A stretch of DNA of 39,472 nucleotides from Hyphococcus sp. (GTDB lineage: Bacteria; Pseudomonadota; Alphaproteobacteria; Caulobacterales; Parvularculaceae): NCBI GenBank assembly GCA_013002535.1, contig JABDJK010000087.1, positions 1-39,472 of the forward strand, written 5' to 3'. Positions 1-8,184 of this stretch are shown in pieces. The first letter of the stretch is position 1; each line of letters starts with the position of its first letter. Under the pieces are notes generated by a model. That model was given only the letters and a program-made list of their open reading frames with translations. It ran no database searches and was not told where the DNA came from. A program made the translations under genes and the position numbers.

Positions 1-162
1 CCGCTATACGGCCTCTTCAAGCCATGAGAATTACTATCCACCAATTTGTTACACGGACGTATCGAGACGGCGCCCAAACGGCGCAAACAAACAAGGCTCG
101 CGATGGTGCGTTTCTTCTGAGAGGCGACAGCTGAGATGAAGTTTCGTGTCTTGGTTGAGTAG

Positions 163-181
163 TGTTGCGTTACACGCAACA
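163..181. repeat. Perfect 8-bp inverted repeat
   Basis: TGTTGCGT and ACGCAACA flank a 3-base TAC loop. No T-run follows on either strand, so an operator-like or structural role is as likely as a terminator. The repeat lies in gene-free DNA. Confidence 0.5.
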
Positions 182-222
182 TCTCACGAAATATTTCTGA
201 AATTGTGCGCCATTTTCATGAG

Positions 223-383
223 ATCCCAGCCTTCGCCGGGATGAGCAGACAGAGATCGTTTGAATCCCTTTTGGTTAATTCAACCGAAACCAAGCGTCAT
301 CGTCGGGCTTGCCCCGACGATCTCTGGAAGCAATTTGCCGCGTTACGCCGACTGCCAGCGATGCTCGGAACAAGTCCGAGCAT
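223..383. repeat. Composite REP-like cluster of three hairpins
   Basis: There are three separate hairpins. At 223-242 an 8-bp stem with one mismatch has a CTTC loop. At 299-321 a perfect 9-bp stem (ATCGTCGGG/CCCGACGAT) has a 5-base loop. At 361-383 a perfect 9-bp stem (ATGCTCGGA/TCCGAGCAT) has a 5-base loop. Short GC-rich palindromes with the core ccttcgcc or ctcgga-acaag-tccgag are typical of dispersed intergenic repeats in alphaproteobacteria. They need a genome-wide count to confirm that they are dispersed. Confidence 0.7.
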
Positions 384-437
384 GACGATCAGGAAAGATT
401 CCAACAAGGCAATTAGCAACCGTTGGTCGCCGCGACC

Positions 438-647
438 CTAGCCTTCCGACTTCATTTCTCGCTGCACTTCGGCAATTACCGCGTCGAGATCAAGGTCACC
501 GCGGAGGCGCCCTTTAATCCGTTCACGAATTTTTGAGGGCGAAAGCGAGGGATCGTCCGGACCCACTGCGCGGATGGTGTCGCGGATCAATGCTTTCAGC
601 GTTTCCTCGTCATATTCGGGTGTCCAGTCGGATTTTTTATTTGTCAT
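438..647 (-). CDS. Small conserved hypothetical protein (69 aa)
   Basis: This is an acidic/basic, probably cytoplasmic, helical protein of 69 residues with no signal peptide or membrane helix. A good Shine-Dalgarno (AGGA, 6 bases before the ATG) supports both the start and the reality of the gene. The C-terminal half (IRERIKGRL..GDLDLDAVIAEV) resembles small uncharacterised alphaproteobacterial proteins that I know only by general appearance, so no function is assigned. It lies about 100 bases downstream of clpB on the same strand, separated by a hairpin repeat, so cotranscription from the clpB promoter is possible but not shown. Confidence 0.7.
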   Translation of the reverse strand: MTNKKSDWTPEYDEETLKALIRDTIRAVGPDDPSLSPSKIRERIKGRLRGDLDLDAVIAEVQREMKSEG

Positions 648-663
648 TTCAATCCTGCTTAGC

Positions 664-703
664 GAACTTCCGAAGTTCCGCTCATTCGCGCGAAGGCGGG
701 AAT
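664..703. repeat. Double hairpin between clpB and the 69-aa gene
   Basis: The first hairpin (664-678) is a perfect 6-bp stem GAACTT/AAGTTC with a CCG loop. The second (684-703) is an 8-bp stem with one mismatch and a GAAG loop. The second has the same architecture and core as the hairpin at 223-242, read on the other strand, so the two are probably copies of one REP-like family. It could also attenuate transcripts leaving clpB. Confidence 0.6.
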
Positions 704-744
704 AAGCGAAAAATAGATTAGCCTACGTCCGTTCAACTCCAAAC

Positions 745-3405
745 CTAGTTCAGCAACGCGCCGGCCGGCGGCGGCGATGCGCCGTCGGCGCCAAGTGTAA
801 AGTGATCGCGCGCCGTTACCGCCTCGCCATTGATGGTAAGCCGGCCATTTTCGGCGGAAATCGCCAGCGCTGCGCCATCTGCAATCTTGCCAGCAAGCAG
901 CAATTCCGCCAGCGGGTCCTGCAGCTTTTTCTGAATGACACGCTTTAACGGCCGTGCGCCATAGACCGGATCAAAACCCTGATCGCCAAGCCATTCGCGT
1001 GCCTTGTCGTCCAACTCCAATGTAATCTTTCGATCAATCAGAAGCTTTTGCAGGCGCGCAATCTGAATATCGACGATGGTATCCATGTGACCGCGCGACA
1101 AGCGATGAAATTGAATAATTTCATCAAGACGGTTCAGGAACTCCGGCCGGAATTTCGCGCGCACGGCGTCCATCACTTGCGGGCGCACGGCATCAGAGTC
1201 CTGGCCTTCCGGTTGGTTCGCGAGGAATTCAGCGCCGAGGTTTGACGTCATGATGATGAGCGTGTTCTTGAAATCCACTGTATGGCCCTGCCCGTCGGTG
1301 AGGCGGCCGTCATCGAGCACCTGCAAAAGCACATTGAAGACATCTGGATGCGCCTTTTCGACTTCGTCAAAAAGCACAACTTGATACGGGCGGCGCCGGA
1401 CGCGTTCGGTTAAAACGCCACCCTCTTCATAGCCGACATAGCCCGGCGGCGCGCCGATCAGCCGCGCAACGGAATGTTTCTCCATGAACTCCGACATATC
1501 GATGCGTGCGATTGCGGTTTCGTCATCGAAAAGATATTCGGCGAGCGCTTTCGTCAATTCGGTTTTTCCGACGCCCGTCGGTCCCAAAAACAAAAACGAA
1601 CCCATGGGTCGGTTCGGATCTTTCAGCCCCGCGCGGGCGCGGCGCACCGCGCTGGAAACGGCGGTGACCGCTTCGCCCTGCCCGACGACGCGCGCCGCCA
1701 GAACGTTCTCCATTTTGAGGAGTTTTTCGCGCTCGCCCTCAAGCATTTTTTCCACCGGCACACCGGTCCAACGCGCAACAATAGCGGCAACGTTCTCCGT
1801 ATCGACAACTTCCTTGACGAGAGATTTGCGCGCGGTTTCATCCTGCATCGCTTCGGCTTCGGAAAGCTGCTTTTCCAGCGCGGGAATTTCACCGTATTTC
1901 AATTCTGACGCGCGGCCGAGATCGCCGCGACGTTCTGCGTCCGCCAGTTGCTGGCGCGCCTGATCGAGTTTCTCCTTAATCTTGGTTGCTGACGCGAGGC
2001 TTTCTTTTTCCGCGCGCCAAGTCGCCGTTAGCGACGCCGACTTCTGTTCCAGATCGGAGAGTTCTATTTCAAGTTTTTCGAGGCGATCTTTTGACCCGTC
2101 ATCGTCCTCTTTCTTGAGCGCTTCGCGTTCGATCTTCATCTGTATGATACGGCGGTCGAGTTCGTCCAGCTCTTCCGGCTTGGAATCGACTTCCATGCGC
2201 AAGCGCGACGCCGCCTCGTCGATTAGGTCGATGGCTTTGTCCGGCAGGAACCGGTCTGTGATGTAGCGGTGCGAAAGCGTCGCCGCCGAGACAATAGCGC
2301 CGTCGGAAATGCGAATGCCGTGGTGGAGTTCGTATTTTTCCTTCAGGCCGCGCAAGATCGAGACCGTGTCTTCAACCGTCGGTTCATCGACGAAGATGGA
2401 TTGAAAACGCCGCGCGAGCGCCGCATCTTTTTCAACATATTTGCGATATTCATCGAGGGTCGTAGCGCCGACACAGTGAAGTTCACCGCGCGCCAGCGCC
2501 GGTTTTAACAGGTTCGATGCATCCATGGCGCCGTCGGTTTTACCGGCGCCGACAAGCGTGTGCATCTCATCAATGAATAGGATAATTTCGCCGCCGGCGT
2601 CGGTCACTTCCTGCAGAACCGCCTTCAGGCGTTCTTCAAATTCGCCGCGATATTTTGCGCCGGCGATAAGCGCGCCCATGTCGAGCGCGAGAAGCGCTTT
2701 GTCTTTAAGACTTTCCGGCACGTCGCCATTGACGATGCGCAGGGCAAGCCCTTCGGCGATGGCGGTTTTACCGACACCCGGCTCACCGATGAGAACCGGG
2801 TTATTCTTTGTACGGCGGGATAACACCTGCATCGTTCGGCGGATTTCTTCGTCGCGGCCGATAACGGGGTCTAGCTTGCCGTCGCGCGCTGCTTCTGTGA
2901 GGTCGCGAGCGTATCGTTTTAATGCGTCATAAGCCTGTTCAGCTGACGCAGTGTCTGCTGTGCGGCCTTTGCGCAGATCGTTGATGGCTTCGTTGAGTTT
3001 GACAGCGGTGACGCCGGCCTGTTTCAGGATCGCCGCGGTTCCGGCTTGCGCCTCTACCGCCAGCGCCGTCAACAGGCGTTCGGCGGAAACAAATTTGTCT
3101 CCGGCTTTTTTACCAATCTCTTCGGCTTGCCCAAATACTTTAGCCATCGGCGCGGCCATATAGATCTGGCCATTACCGCCCTCGACCTGCGGCAATTTCG
3201 ATAAGGCTTCTTCAGTGAGTTGAAGCGCCACTTCCGGCTTTCCGCCGGCGGCGCGGATCAAATTCGCGGCGAGACCTTCTTGGTCGTCGAGCAGCGCTTT
3301 CAATAAATGCTCCGGCGTGAATTGCTGGTGATTGTCTCGCAGCGCAATTGTTTGCGCAGACTGGATGAGACCGCGGGCGCGGTCCGTATAGTTTTCAAAA
3401 TTCAT
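745..3405 (-). CDS. clpB: ATP-dependent disaggregase ClpB
   Basis: This is the hexameric Hsp100 chaperone that extracts polypeptides from aggregates and passes them to DnaK in the cytoplasm. The 886 residues match the full-length family: an N-terminal Clp-N repeat domain (about 1-145), a first AAA+ module with Walker A GEPGVGKT and a DE-box in LFIDEMHTL, the long middle coiled coil (about 405-525, rich in E/K/L), and a second AAA+ module with GPTGVGKT and [11 protein letters not shown]-like Walker B. The start at 3405 is preferred over the in-frame ATG at 3417: GAGG sits 6 bases before 3405, and family members begin MNFE-YT. A heat-shock-type promoter lies upstream. No damage is seen. Confidence 0.98.
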   Translation of the reverse strand: MNFENYTDRARGLIQSAQTIALRDNHQQFTPEHLLKALLDDQEGLAANLIRAAGGKPEVALQLTEEALSKLPQVEGGNGQIYMAAPMAKVFGQAEEIGKKAGDKFVSAERLLTALAVEAQAGTAAILKQAGVTAVKLNEAINDLRKGRTADTASAEQAYDALKRYARDLTEAARDGKLDPVIGRDEEIRRTMQVLSRRTKNNPVLIGEPGVGKTAIAEGLALRIVNGDVPESLKDKALLALDMGALIAGAKYRGEFEERLKAVLQEVTDAGGEIILFIDEMHTLVGAGKTDGAMDASNLLKPALARGELHCVGATTLDEYRKYVEKDAALARRFQSIFVDEPTVEDTVSILRGLKEKYELHHGIRISDGAIVSAATLSHRYITDRFLPDKAIDLIDEAASRLRMEVDSKPEELDELDRRIIQMKIEREALKKEDDDGSKDRLEKLEIELSDLEQKSASLTATWRAEKESLASATKIKEKLDQARQQLADAERRGDLGRASELKYGEIPALEKQLSEAEAMQDETARKSLVKEVVDTENVAAIVARWTGVPVEKMLEGEREKLLKMENVLAARVVGQGEAVTAVSSAVRRARAGLKDPNRPMGSFLFLGPTGVGKTELTKALAEYLFDDETAIARIDMSEFMEKHSVARLIGAPPGYVGYEEGGVLTERVRRRPYQVVLFDEVEKAHPDVFNVLLQVLDDGRLTDGQGHTVDFKNTLIIMTSNLGAEFLANQPEGQDSDAVRPQVMDAVRAKFRPEFLNRLDEIIQFHRLSRGHMDTIVDIQIARLQKLLIDRKITLELDDKAREWLGDQGFDPVYGARPLKRVIQKKLQDPLAELLLAGKIADGAALAISAENGRLTINGEAVTARDHFTLGADGASPPPAGALLN

Positions 3406-3473
3406 CACCGACCTCATTGAGCGTCAAAATAATCCGGGCGTCCCTAAGCGGCAACGCCCTGTTCCTTGCCTAG

Positions 3474-3498
3474 ATGGGCGCAATTTGGCATATTTCAA
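3474..3498 (-). promoter_or_regulatory. Candidate sigma-32 (RpoH) promoter of clpB
   Basis: On the minus strand TTGAAA (3498-3493) is followed after 14 bases by CCCAT (3478-3474). This fits the heat-shock sigma pattern of a CTTGAAA-like -35 and a CCCCAT-like -10. The start of transcription would fall about 60 bases before the clpB ATG. Family knowledge (clpB is a classic RpoH target) agrees with the position. Confidence 0.65.
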
Positions 3499-3522
3499 TG
3501 GCCGTTTCCGACGTTTAGAACC

Positions 3523-3558
3523 AAAAAAACCGGCGAAGCACAAAGGCCTCGCCGGTTT
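3523..3558 (-). terminator. Intrinsic terminator of the EF-hand gene
   Basis: Read on the minus strand, an 11-bp stem (ACCGGCGAGGC with GCTTCGCCGGT, one G-U pair) closes a 6-base loop. It is followed by seven T residues. It begins about 25 bases after the stop codon at 3583. The A-run on the 5' side makes the stem slightly extensible. Confidence 0.88.
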
Positions 3559-3582
3559 GAAATTTCGCAATAAGCAGCGAGA

Positions 3583-3957
3583 TTATTCGCCGTCTTTTTT
3601 GCCTTCTTTCATCGCTTTATGCTTGGCTTTTTTCGCTTCCATCTTGGCTTTGTTGTACGCCATAACTTCTTCGAGGGACGCTTCGCCATCGTCGCCGAGA
3701 TAGTCAGCGCCGTCGGCCCATTCCGCTTCAGCTTCCGCCATGCGAGCCGCCATAAATTCATCTTTTGAAACAGTGCCGGAGCCGTCCGTGTCGGCAGCGG
3801 CGAATTTTTCAGCCATTTTGGCTTCCATTTTCGCCATATGTTCAGCGTGTTTTGCGGCTTTGTCGCCGTCCATTTTTTCGCCTTCATGATGGCCCGCAAA
3901 CGCGCTGGCAGCCAGTGCAACGGCGCCAGCGCCGATAACGAGAAGTGACTTTTTCAT
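3583..3957 (-). CDS. Exported EF-hand domain protein
   Basis: This is a small exported protein of 124 residues. It begins with a short signal peptide (MKKSLLVIGAGAVALAASAFA, probable cleavage after AFA) followed by a His/Glu/Lys-rich stretch. One canonical EF-hand loop (DTDGSGTVSKDE) should bind Ca2+. A second, shorter acidic loop near DYLGDDGEASLEE is degenerate. The tail is rich in K, A, E and M. The start at 3957 is chosen over the longer frame (4011) because it has AAGGA upstream and begins exactly at the signal peptide. It is monocistronic, with its own terminator at 3523-3558. A role in periplasmic Ca2+ binding or metal buffering is inferred, not shown. Confidence 0.85.
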   Translation of the reverse strand: MKKSLLVIGAGAVALAASAFAGHHEGEKMDGDKAAKHAEHMAKMEAKMAEKFAAADTDGSGTVSKDEFMAARMAEAEAEWADGADYLGDDGEASLEEVMAYNKAKMEAKKAKHKAMKEGKKDGE

Positions 3958-4070
3958 GGGAGAGTTTCCTTTGGTTGCTTTCCTAGAATTCAATGCGCCG
4001 TCCCGAATCAAACCGGGCGACGTAGCGGGTGATTACCATAGGAATACCGTTCGCGTTGATTTACGGTTCG

Positions 4071-4086
4071 GTTAACAGGCGTTAAC
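4071..4086. repeat. GTTAAC inverted repeat between thiG and the EF-hand gene
   Basis: GTTAAC-AGGC-GTTAAC forms a perfect 6-bp inverted repeat (each arm is also self-palindromic). It sits downstream of the thiG stop codon and about 115 bases upstream of the EF-hand start. There is no T-run. It could be an operator for the EF-hand gene or chance. Confidence 0.35.
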
Positions 4087-4123
4087 TATTGGTAAGACGG
4101 AGAGGAGCGGCGCAGCAAGATTT

Positions 4124-4894
4124 TTAAATCAGCCCCGCCAGCGGGCTGGACGGATCGGCGTAGCGTTTCTTTGGCATGCGGCCGGCGAGATAGGCTTCGC
4201 GACCGGCGATCACCGCGTGTTTCATCGCCGACGCCATTTTGATCGGGTCTTTGGCTTCGGCGATTGCCGTGTTCATCAATACGCCATCGCAACCAAGCTC
4301 CATCGCTGATGTTGCGTCAGACGCCGTGCCGACGCCAGCGTCAACAATGACGGGTACGGAGGATTGTTCGACGATCAGGCGAATATTGACCGGGTTCATG
4401 ATGCCGAGCCCAGATCCGATGAGCGAGCCAAGCGGCATGATCGCGCAGCATCCGGCGTCTTCCAGTTTACGCGCATAGACCGGATCGTCCGAGCAATAAA
4501 CCATGACGTCGAAGCCGTCCTCAATCAGGAGCTTCGCTGCGCGCAAGGTCTCTTCCATATCCGGGTAGAGCGTCTTCTGGTCGGCCAGCACTTCCAGCTT
4601 GACGAGGTTCCAGTCGCCGGCCTCGCGCGCCAGACGCAACGTCCGGATCGCATCGTCCGCTGTAAAACACCCGGCGGTGTTCGGCAGGTAGATGTATTTC
4701 TTGGGGTCGAGATAATCGACCAGCATGGGCTTGTCTTTGTCGGTGAGATTCACTCGACGCACCGCAACCGTCACCATCTCTGCACCAGCGGCTTCGGCGG
4801 CTTGCGCATTTTGCTCATAGGTCTCGTATTTACCGGTCCCGATAATGAGGCGCGATGACAATTCCCGGCCGGCAACTTTTAGTGCTTCACCCAA
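4124..4894 (-). CDS. thiG: Thiazole synthase ThiG
   Basis: ThiG builds the thiazole phosphate ring of thiamine from deoxyxylulose phosphate, dehydroglycine and the thiocarboxylated ThiS carrier, in the cytoplasm. The 256 residues match the family length. The TIM-barrel signatures are clear: N-terminal [21 protein letters not shown], the Schiff-base lysine region NLVKLEV (about K99), the phosphate-binding [12 protein letters not shown] and a late [10 protein letters not shown]. The gene starts 3 bases after the end of thiS and is surely cotranscribed with it. The glycine oxidase that would supply dehydroglycine (thiO) lies about 14 kb away in this window rather than in the operon. Confidence 0.97.
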   Translation of the reverse strand: MGEALKVAGRELSSRLIIGTGKYETYEQNAQAAEAAGAEMVTVAVRRVNLTDKDKPMLVDYLDPKKYIYLPNTAGCFTADDAIRTLRLAREAGDWNLVKLEVLADQKTLYPDMEETLRAAKLLIEDGFDVMVYCSDDPVYARKLEDAGCCAIMPLGSLIGSGLGIMNPVNIRLIVEQSSVPVIVDAGVGTASDATSAMELGCDGVLMNTAIAEAKDPIKMASAMKHAVIAGREAYLAGRMPKKRYADPSSPLAGLI

Positions 4895-4897
4895 AAC

Positions 4898-5098
4898 TTA
4901 TCCTCCGCCGACAAACTGAACGATCTCGATGCGGTCGCCGTCGGCCAGCGCCGTTGCATCATATTGCGATTTGGGAACAATCTCGCGATTACGCTCAACG
5001 GCGATCTTGCGCGGCTCCAGTTCCAGCGCCGCCAGAAGCGCCGCCACGCTCAAGCCCGCGACAAATCGTTTTTCTTCGCCGTTTACGACAATTTCCAT
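4898..5098 (-). CDS. thiS: Sulfur carrier protein ThiS
   Basis: This is a ubiquitin-fold sulfur carrier of 66 residues for thiazole synthesis. Its C-terminal glycine is adenylated by ThiF and then thiocarboxylated. The sequence begins MEIVVNGE and ends QFVGGG. The terminal diglycine required for activation is present, with one additional glycine before it. It is first in the thiS-thiG pair. No TPP riboswitch pattern is visible in the short leader. A sigma-70-like promoter lies at 5158-5186. Confidence 0.95.
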   Translation of the reverse strand: MEIVVNGEEKRFVAGLSVAALLAALELEPRKIAVERNREIVPKSQYDATALADGDRIEIVQFVGGG

Positions 5099-5120
5099 GC
5101 GAAATCAGTCGGTTCCTAAC

Positions 5121-5150
5121 TTGCGGACGCCATCCGGCGCCGCTTATACC
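5121..5150 (+). promoter_or_regulatory. Candidate promoter of aroQ
   Basis: TTGCGG (5121-5126) and TATACC (5145-5150) are spaced by 18 bases (17 if TTATAC is taken). The predicted start of transcription is near 5157, giving a leader of about 50 bases before the aroQ ATG at 5207. It overlaps the opposing thiS promoter region. Confidence 0.45.
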
Positions 5151-5157
5151 TTGCAGT

Positions 5158-5186
5158 CCTATATGGGCGCCAAAATTCCTGTGCAA
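5158..5186 (-). promoter_or_regulatory. Candidate promoter of thiS-thiG
   Basis: On the minus strand TTGCAC (5186-5181) and TATAGG (5163-5158) are separated by exactly 17 bases. The predicted start is near 5151, about 50 bases before the thiS ATG. The element lies inside the predicted aroQ leader. Confidence 0.5.
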
Positions 5187-5206
5187 CCGGCGTGAGGGCG
5201 AAAAAC

Positions 5207-5662
5207 ATGGGCGATAAGCCGATTTACATGCTGAATGGGCCGAATTTAAACCTTCTTGGTTCGCGCGAGCCGGAAATCTATGGATCAGATACCCTCGCCG
5301 ATATTGAAAAATCCTGCGCTGGCGCCGCAAAAGAAATCGGCGTCTCCATCGAGTTTCGCCAGTCGAACCACGAAGGCGAACTTGTCGATTGGGTGCAGGA
5401 GGCGGACAATAAGGCCGCTGGGCTGATCATCAATCCAGGCGGTTATACGCACACTTCGGTGGCGTTGCTGGACGCGCTGACAGCGGCGAGCCTTCCAATA
5501 ATCGAGTTGCATCTTTCAAATATTCATGCGCGCGAGGCGTTCCGGAAGCAATCTATAACGGCAAATGCGGCAGATGGCGTTATTATGGGCCTCGGGCCTA
5601 ACGGTTATCTCTTGGCGTTGGCGGCCCTAAAGCGCATAATGGATGCGCGCTCAGGCGGTTAG
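5207..5662 (+). CDS. aroQ: 3-dehydroquinate dehydratase, type II
   Basis: AroQ dehydrates 3-dehydroquinate to 3-dehydroshikimate in the shikimate pathway, as a cytoplasmic dodecamer. Its 151 residues match the type II family. Visible signatures are [18 protein letters not shown] near the N-terminus (with the catalytic Arg and Tyr of the lid loop), [13 protein letters not shown] and the ELHLSN segment with the catalytic His. The ATG at 5207 is chosen over the upstream GTG at 5192 because GAGGG lies 8 bases before it and the extra residues are not family-like. aroQ-accB-accC is a common order in alphaproteobacteria. Confidence 0.97.
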   Translation: MGDKPIYMLNGPNLNLLGSREPEIYGSDTLADIEKSCAGAAKEIGVSIEFRQSNHEGELVDWVQEADNKAAGLIINPGGYTHTSVALLDALTAASLPIIELHLSNIHAREAFRKQSITANAADGVIMGLGPNGYLLALAALKRIMDARSGG

Positions 5663-5723
5663 CGGCATTATTTGGAGTATCGTGCGGGGAATTTTTGGCG
5701 GCGTATTTTTAGGCGGGAATAGA

Positions 5724-6197
5724 ATGGCAAAAAACAACGAAAAAACCCGTGAGTTGGAATCGGCTTGGATTCGCGAACTCGCAGGCATTCTCGAAGAGAC
5801 GGGCCTTACAGAAATAGAGATCGAAAGAGATGAAATGCGGTTGCGCGTTTCACGACAAGGCGGCGGCATTGTCCAAGCCGCCGCGCCGGCGCCAGCCCTT
5901 GCGCCTACTGCCGCACCAGCAGCCCCCGCGCCCGCTGTGACCAACGGCGCCGGCGGCGACCACCCAGGCGCGGTGAAGTCGCCGATGGTCGGCACCGCAT
6001 ATTTATCGCCCTCGCCCGGCGCCGCGCCATTTATATCTGAGGGCGCAAGCGTCACCGAGGGTCAGACCGTGATGATTGTTGAGGCGATGAAAACCATGAA
6101 CCCGATTACCGCGCCGCGGTCGGGATCGGTTTCGAAAATTCTCGTCAGCGACGCCCAGCCTGTCGAATTTGATGAGCCGCTTATTATAATCGAGTAA
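5724..6197 (+). CDS. accB: Biotin carboxyl carrier protein of acetyl-CoA carboxylase
   Basis: AccB carries biotin between the carboxylase and carboxyltransferase of acetyl-CoA carboxylase, the first step of fatty acid synthesis. The 157 residues comprise a helical N-terminal domain, an Ala/Pro-rich linker (about 50-80) and a C-terminal biotinyl domain with [14 protein letters not shown] and the biotin-accepting lysine in EAMKTMN. The ATG at 5724 has a GGCGGGA upstream and gives the standard N-terminus. The longer frame from 5643 would overlap aroQ and add an unlike hydrophobic leader. It is 61 bases after aroQ and 43 before accC, so the three are probably one operon. Confidence 0.96.
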   Translation: MAKNNEKTRELESAWIRELAGILEETGLTEIEIERDEMRLRVSRQGGGIVQAAAPAPALAPTAAPAAPAPAVTNGAGGDHPGAVKSPMVGTAYLSPSPGAAPFISEGASVTEGQTVMIVEAMKTMNPITAPRSGSVSKILVSDAQPVEFDEPLIIIE

Positions 6198-6240
6198 CGC
6201 CCGCGCCTCGCCTTTCATGACGACATTCAACGGATAAAAG

Positions 6241-7578
6241 ATGTTTGAAAAAGTCCTGATCGCTAATCGTGGGGAAATCGCCCTTCGCATCCACCGCGCC
6301 TGTAAGGAGATGGGGATCGCGACGGTCGCGGTGCATTCCACCGCCGACGCAGACGCCATGCATGTTCGTCTTGCTGATGAAAGCGTTTGCGTCGGACCGC
6401 CTGCGCCAAAGGACAGTTATCTCAATATCCCGGCAATCATTTCTGCGGCTGAGATTACCGGCGCTGACGCCATTCACCCCGGTTACGGATTTTTGTCGGA
6501 GAACGCGCGTTTCGCCGAGATCGTCAGCGCTCATGACATCACGTTCATCGGTCCGACTGCGGAGCATATTCGCGTCATGGGCGACAAGATCGCCGCCAAA
6601 GATGCGGTCGGGAAAGCCGGCATTCCGCTAGTGCCGGGTTCAGACGGTGAAATCCGCGATATGGACGAAGCGCGCAAATGGGCGAATGAAATCGGTTTTC
6701 CAGTCCTTGTGAAAGCTGCGTCCGGCGGCGGCGGGCGCGGTATGAAACTCGCGAAAACAGCGGCCGATCTCGAAGAGGCGGTCAGCACCGCGAAATCAGA
6801 ATCCAAAGCCGCCTTTGGCGACGATGCGGTTTATCTTGAAAAATATCTAACCATCCCGCGCCATATTGAGATACAAGTGATCGCCGACAGCCACGGCAAT
6901 GTCGTGCAGCTTGGCGAACGCGATTGCTCGCTTCAACGCCGCCACCAGAAAGTGTTGGAAGAAGCGCTCTCTCCGGCCCTCGACAGTGAAGCGCGCGCGA
7001 ATATCGGCGAGACCGTTCGCAGCGCCGTCGAAAAGCTCGGCTATCTCGGCGCGGGCACAGTCGAATTTCTTTATGAAAACAATGAGTTTTATTTCATAGA
7101 AATGAACACCCGCCTGCAGGTCGAACACCCGATTACCGAACAGGTGACCGACATCGATTTGGTGCGCGAACAAATTCGTGTCGCAGCCGGCATAGAACTC
7201 AGCGTTAAACAGGAAGACGTCACCTTCAAAGGTCACGCCATTGAGTGCCGCGTCAACGCAGAAGACCCGCGAACCTTTACGCCTTCCCCCGGCAAAATTC
7301 TGGATTTCCACGCGCCAGGCGGGCCGGGCGTGCGTTTCGACAGTGCTGTTTACACCGGATACACTATCCCGCCTTATTACGACTCAATGATTGGCAAACT
7401 GATTGTTTTTGCGGACAACCGCGAGCTTTGCATCTCACGCCTGAAACGCAGCCTCGAAGAATTCGCCATGACCGGCGTCAAAACCACCGTGCCCTTGTTC
7501 CAGGAACTCGTCGAGAACGAAGATTTCCTCGCCGGTGATTACAACATCCACTGGCTGGAGAATTGGCTGGCTGAGTAG
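6241..7578 (+). CDS. accC: Biotin carboxylase subunit of acetyl-CoA carboxylase
   Basis: AccC uses ATP and bicarbonate to carboxylate the biotin on AccB. At 445 residues it is full length. It has the N-terminal [14 protein letters not shown], the [11 protein letters not shown] motif, the glycine-rich ATP lid [10 protein letters not shown], the active-site segments [13 protein letters not shown] and [11 protein letters not shown](I)TE and the C-terminal biotin carboxylase domain ([11 protein letters not shown] onward). It directly follows accB, and the carboxyltransferase genes accA/accD are not in the window. Confidence 0.98.
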   Translation: MFEKVLIANRGEIALRIHRACKEMGIATVAVHSTADADAMHVRLADESVCVGPPAPKDSYLNIPAIISAAEITGADAIHPGYGFLSENARFAEIVSAHDITFIGPTAEHIRVMGDKIAAKDAVGKAGIPLVPGSDGEIRDMDEARKWANEIGFPVLVKAASGGGGRGMKLAKTAADLEEAVSTAKSESKAAFGDDAVYLEKYLTIPRHIEIQVIADSHGNVVQLGERDCSLQRRHQKVLEEALSPALDSEARANIGETVRSAVEKLGYLGAGTVEFLYENNEFYFIEMNTRLQVEHPITEQVTDIDLVREQIRVAAGIELSVKQEDVTFKGHAIECRVNAEDPRTFTPSPGKILDFHAPGGPGVRFDSAVYTGYTIPPYYDSMIGKLIVFADNRELCISRLKRSLEEFAMTGVKTTVPLFQELVENEDFLAGDYNIHWLENWLAE

Positions 7579-7630
7579 CGAAAGCAAGAACGACCCACGC
7601 GCGTCATTTTGGCTAACCGCAGATTGGCGC

Positions 7631-8071
7631 TCATTTTCTCAGCGTATATTTCAGAATTTCGACCACCTGATCTGGCGACTTCGCCCAGCCCACTGCTGCG
7701 GCGTCCACCTCTTTTAAAGCATGGACGATACTTGCATCATGCAGCGTAATGTACGGTTTTTGCAAAGCAGCGCATTGACCCGCATCAAACGCCGCATTCC
7801 ATTGTTTGTATTTTTCACCAAACCGAATGACTGCGATATCGCAATTTTTGATGAGGGTTCTGGTGCGGATTGAATTTATCTTGGCCGATTGGTGATCACG
7901 CCAGAAATCATCATCGGGGCGACCAAGAACATCACCGGCGGCATCGCTACTTTCATGATGAATATTTGCTGAGGTGAATTCAATGTCGAGATCATTCCCT
8001 ACCGCGCCGGTTACAATCTGGTCGCGCCAATCCGTATGAATTTCACCTGAGAGATATACGCGCCATCGCAT
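7631..8071 (-). CDS. ytoQ: YtoQ family protein (deoxyribosyltransferase-like fold)
   Basis: This protein has 146 residues. YtoQ proteins resemble nucleoside 2-deoxyribosyltransferases in fold, but their substrate is not established. Family signatures seen here are VYLSGEIHTDWRD at the N-terminus, EFTSANIHHESSD, the RTRTLIKNCDIAVIRFGEKYKQWNAAFDAG block and ALKEVDAAA. The start at 8071 is chosen because AAGGA lies 9 bases upstream; an in-frame ATG at 8080 directly abuts that motif and is less likely. It converges on accC with a 52-base gap and no obvious terminator. Confidence 0.88.
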   Translation of the reverse strand: MRWRVYLSGEIHTDWRDQIVTGAVGNDLDIEFTSANIHHESSDAAGDVLGRPDDDFWRDHQSAKINSIRTRTLIKNCDIAVIRFGEKYKQWNAAFDAGQCAALQKPYITLHDASIVHALKEVDAAAVGWAKSPDQVVEILKYTLRK

Positions 8072-8184
8072 ATAGAGCATTCCTTCATTTCTAAAACCGG
8101 GCAGCGCGTATTAGTCGAACAAATAGCAAACAACAATACGCAAAAAATATGCAGAATTTTTACAAAAGGCTGTTTTGCCCTCGC

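Larger units (their letters stand above)
1..437. other. Gene-free left edge with several hairpin repeats
   Basis: No convincing coding region is visible. The only ORF here (205-441, plus) runs straight through the hairpin repeats and resembles no protein family. The stretch holds a perfect inverted repeat at 163-181 and three REP-like hairpins between 223 and 383, listed separately. It probably separates an unseen upstream gene from the clpB-side genes. Confidence 0.6.

Noticed and set aside
1474-1963. Overlapping open frames antisense to clpB
   Set aside because: Both lie inside the conserved clpB coding region and have no recognisable sequence.
4086-4292. 68-residue minus-strand frame overlapping the end of thiG
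   Set aside because: Out-of-frame shadow within conserved thiG codons.
5099-5206. TPP riboswitch before thiS
   Set aside because: The CTGAGA and related conserved helices of the THI element are not present in the 108-base gap on the minus strand.
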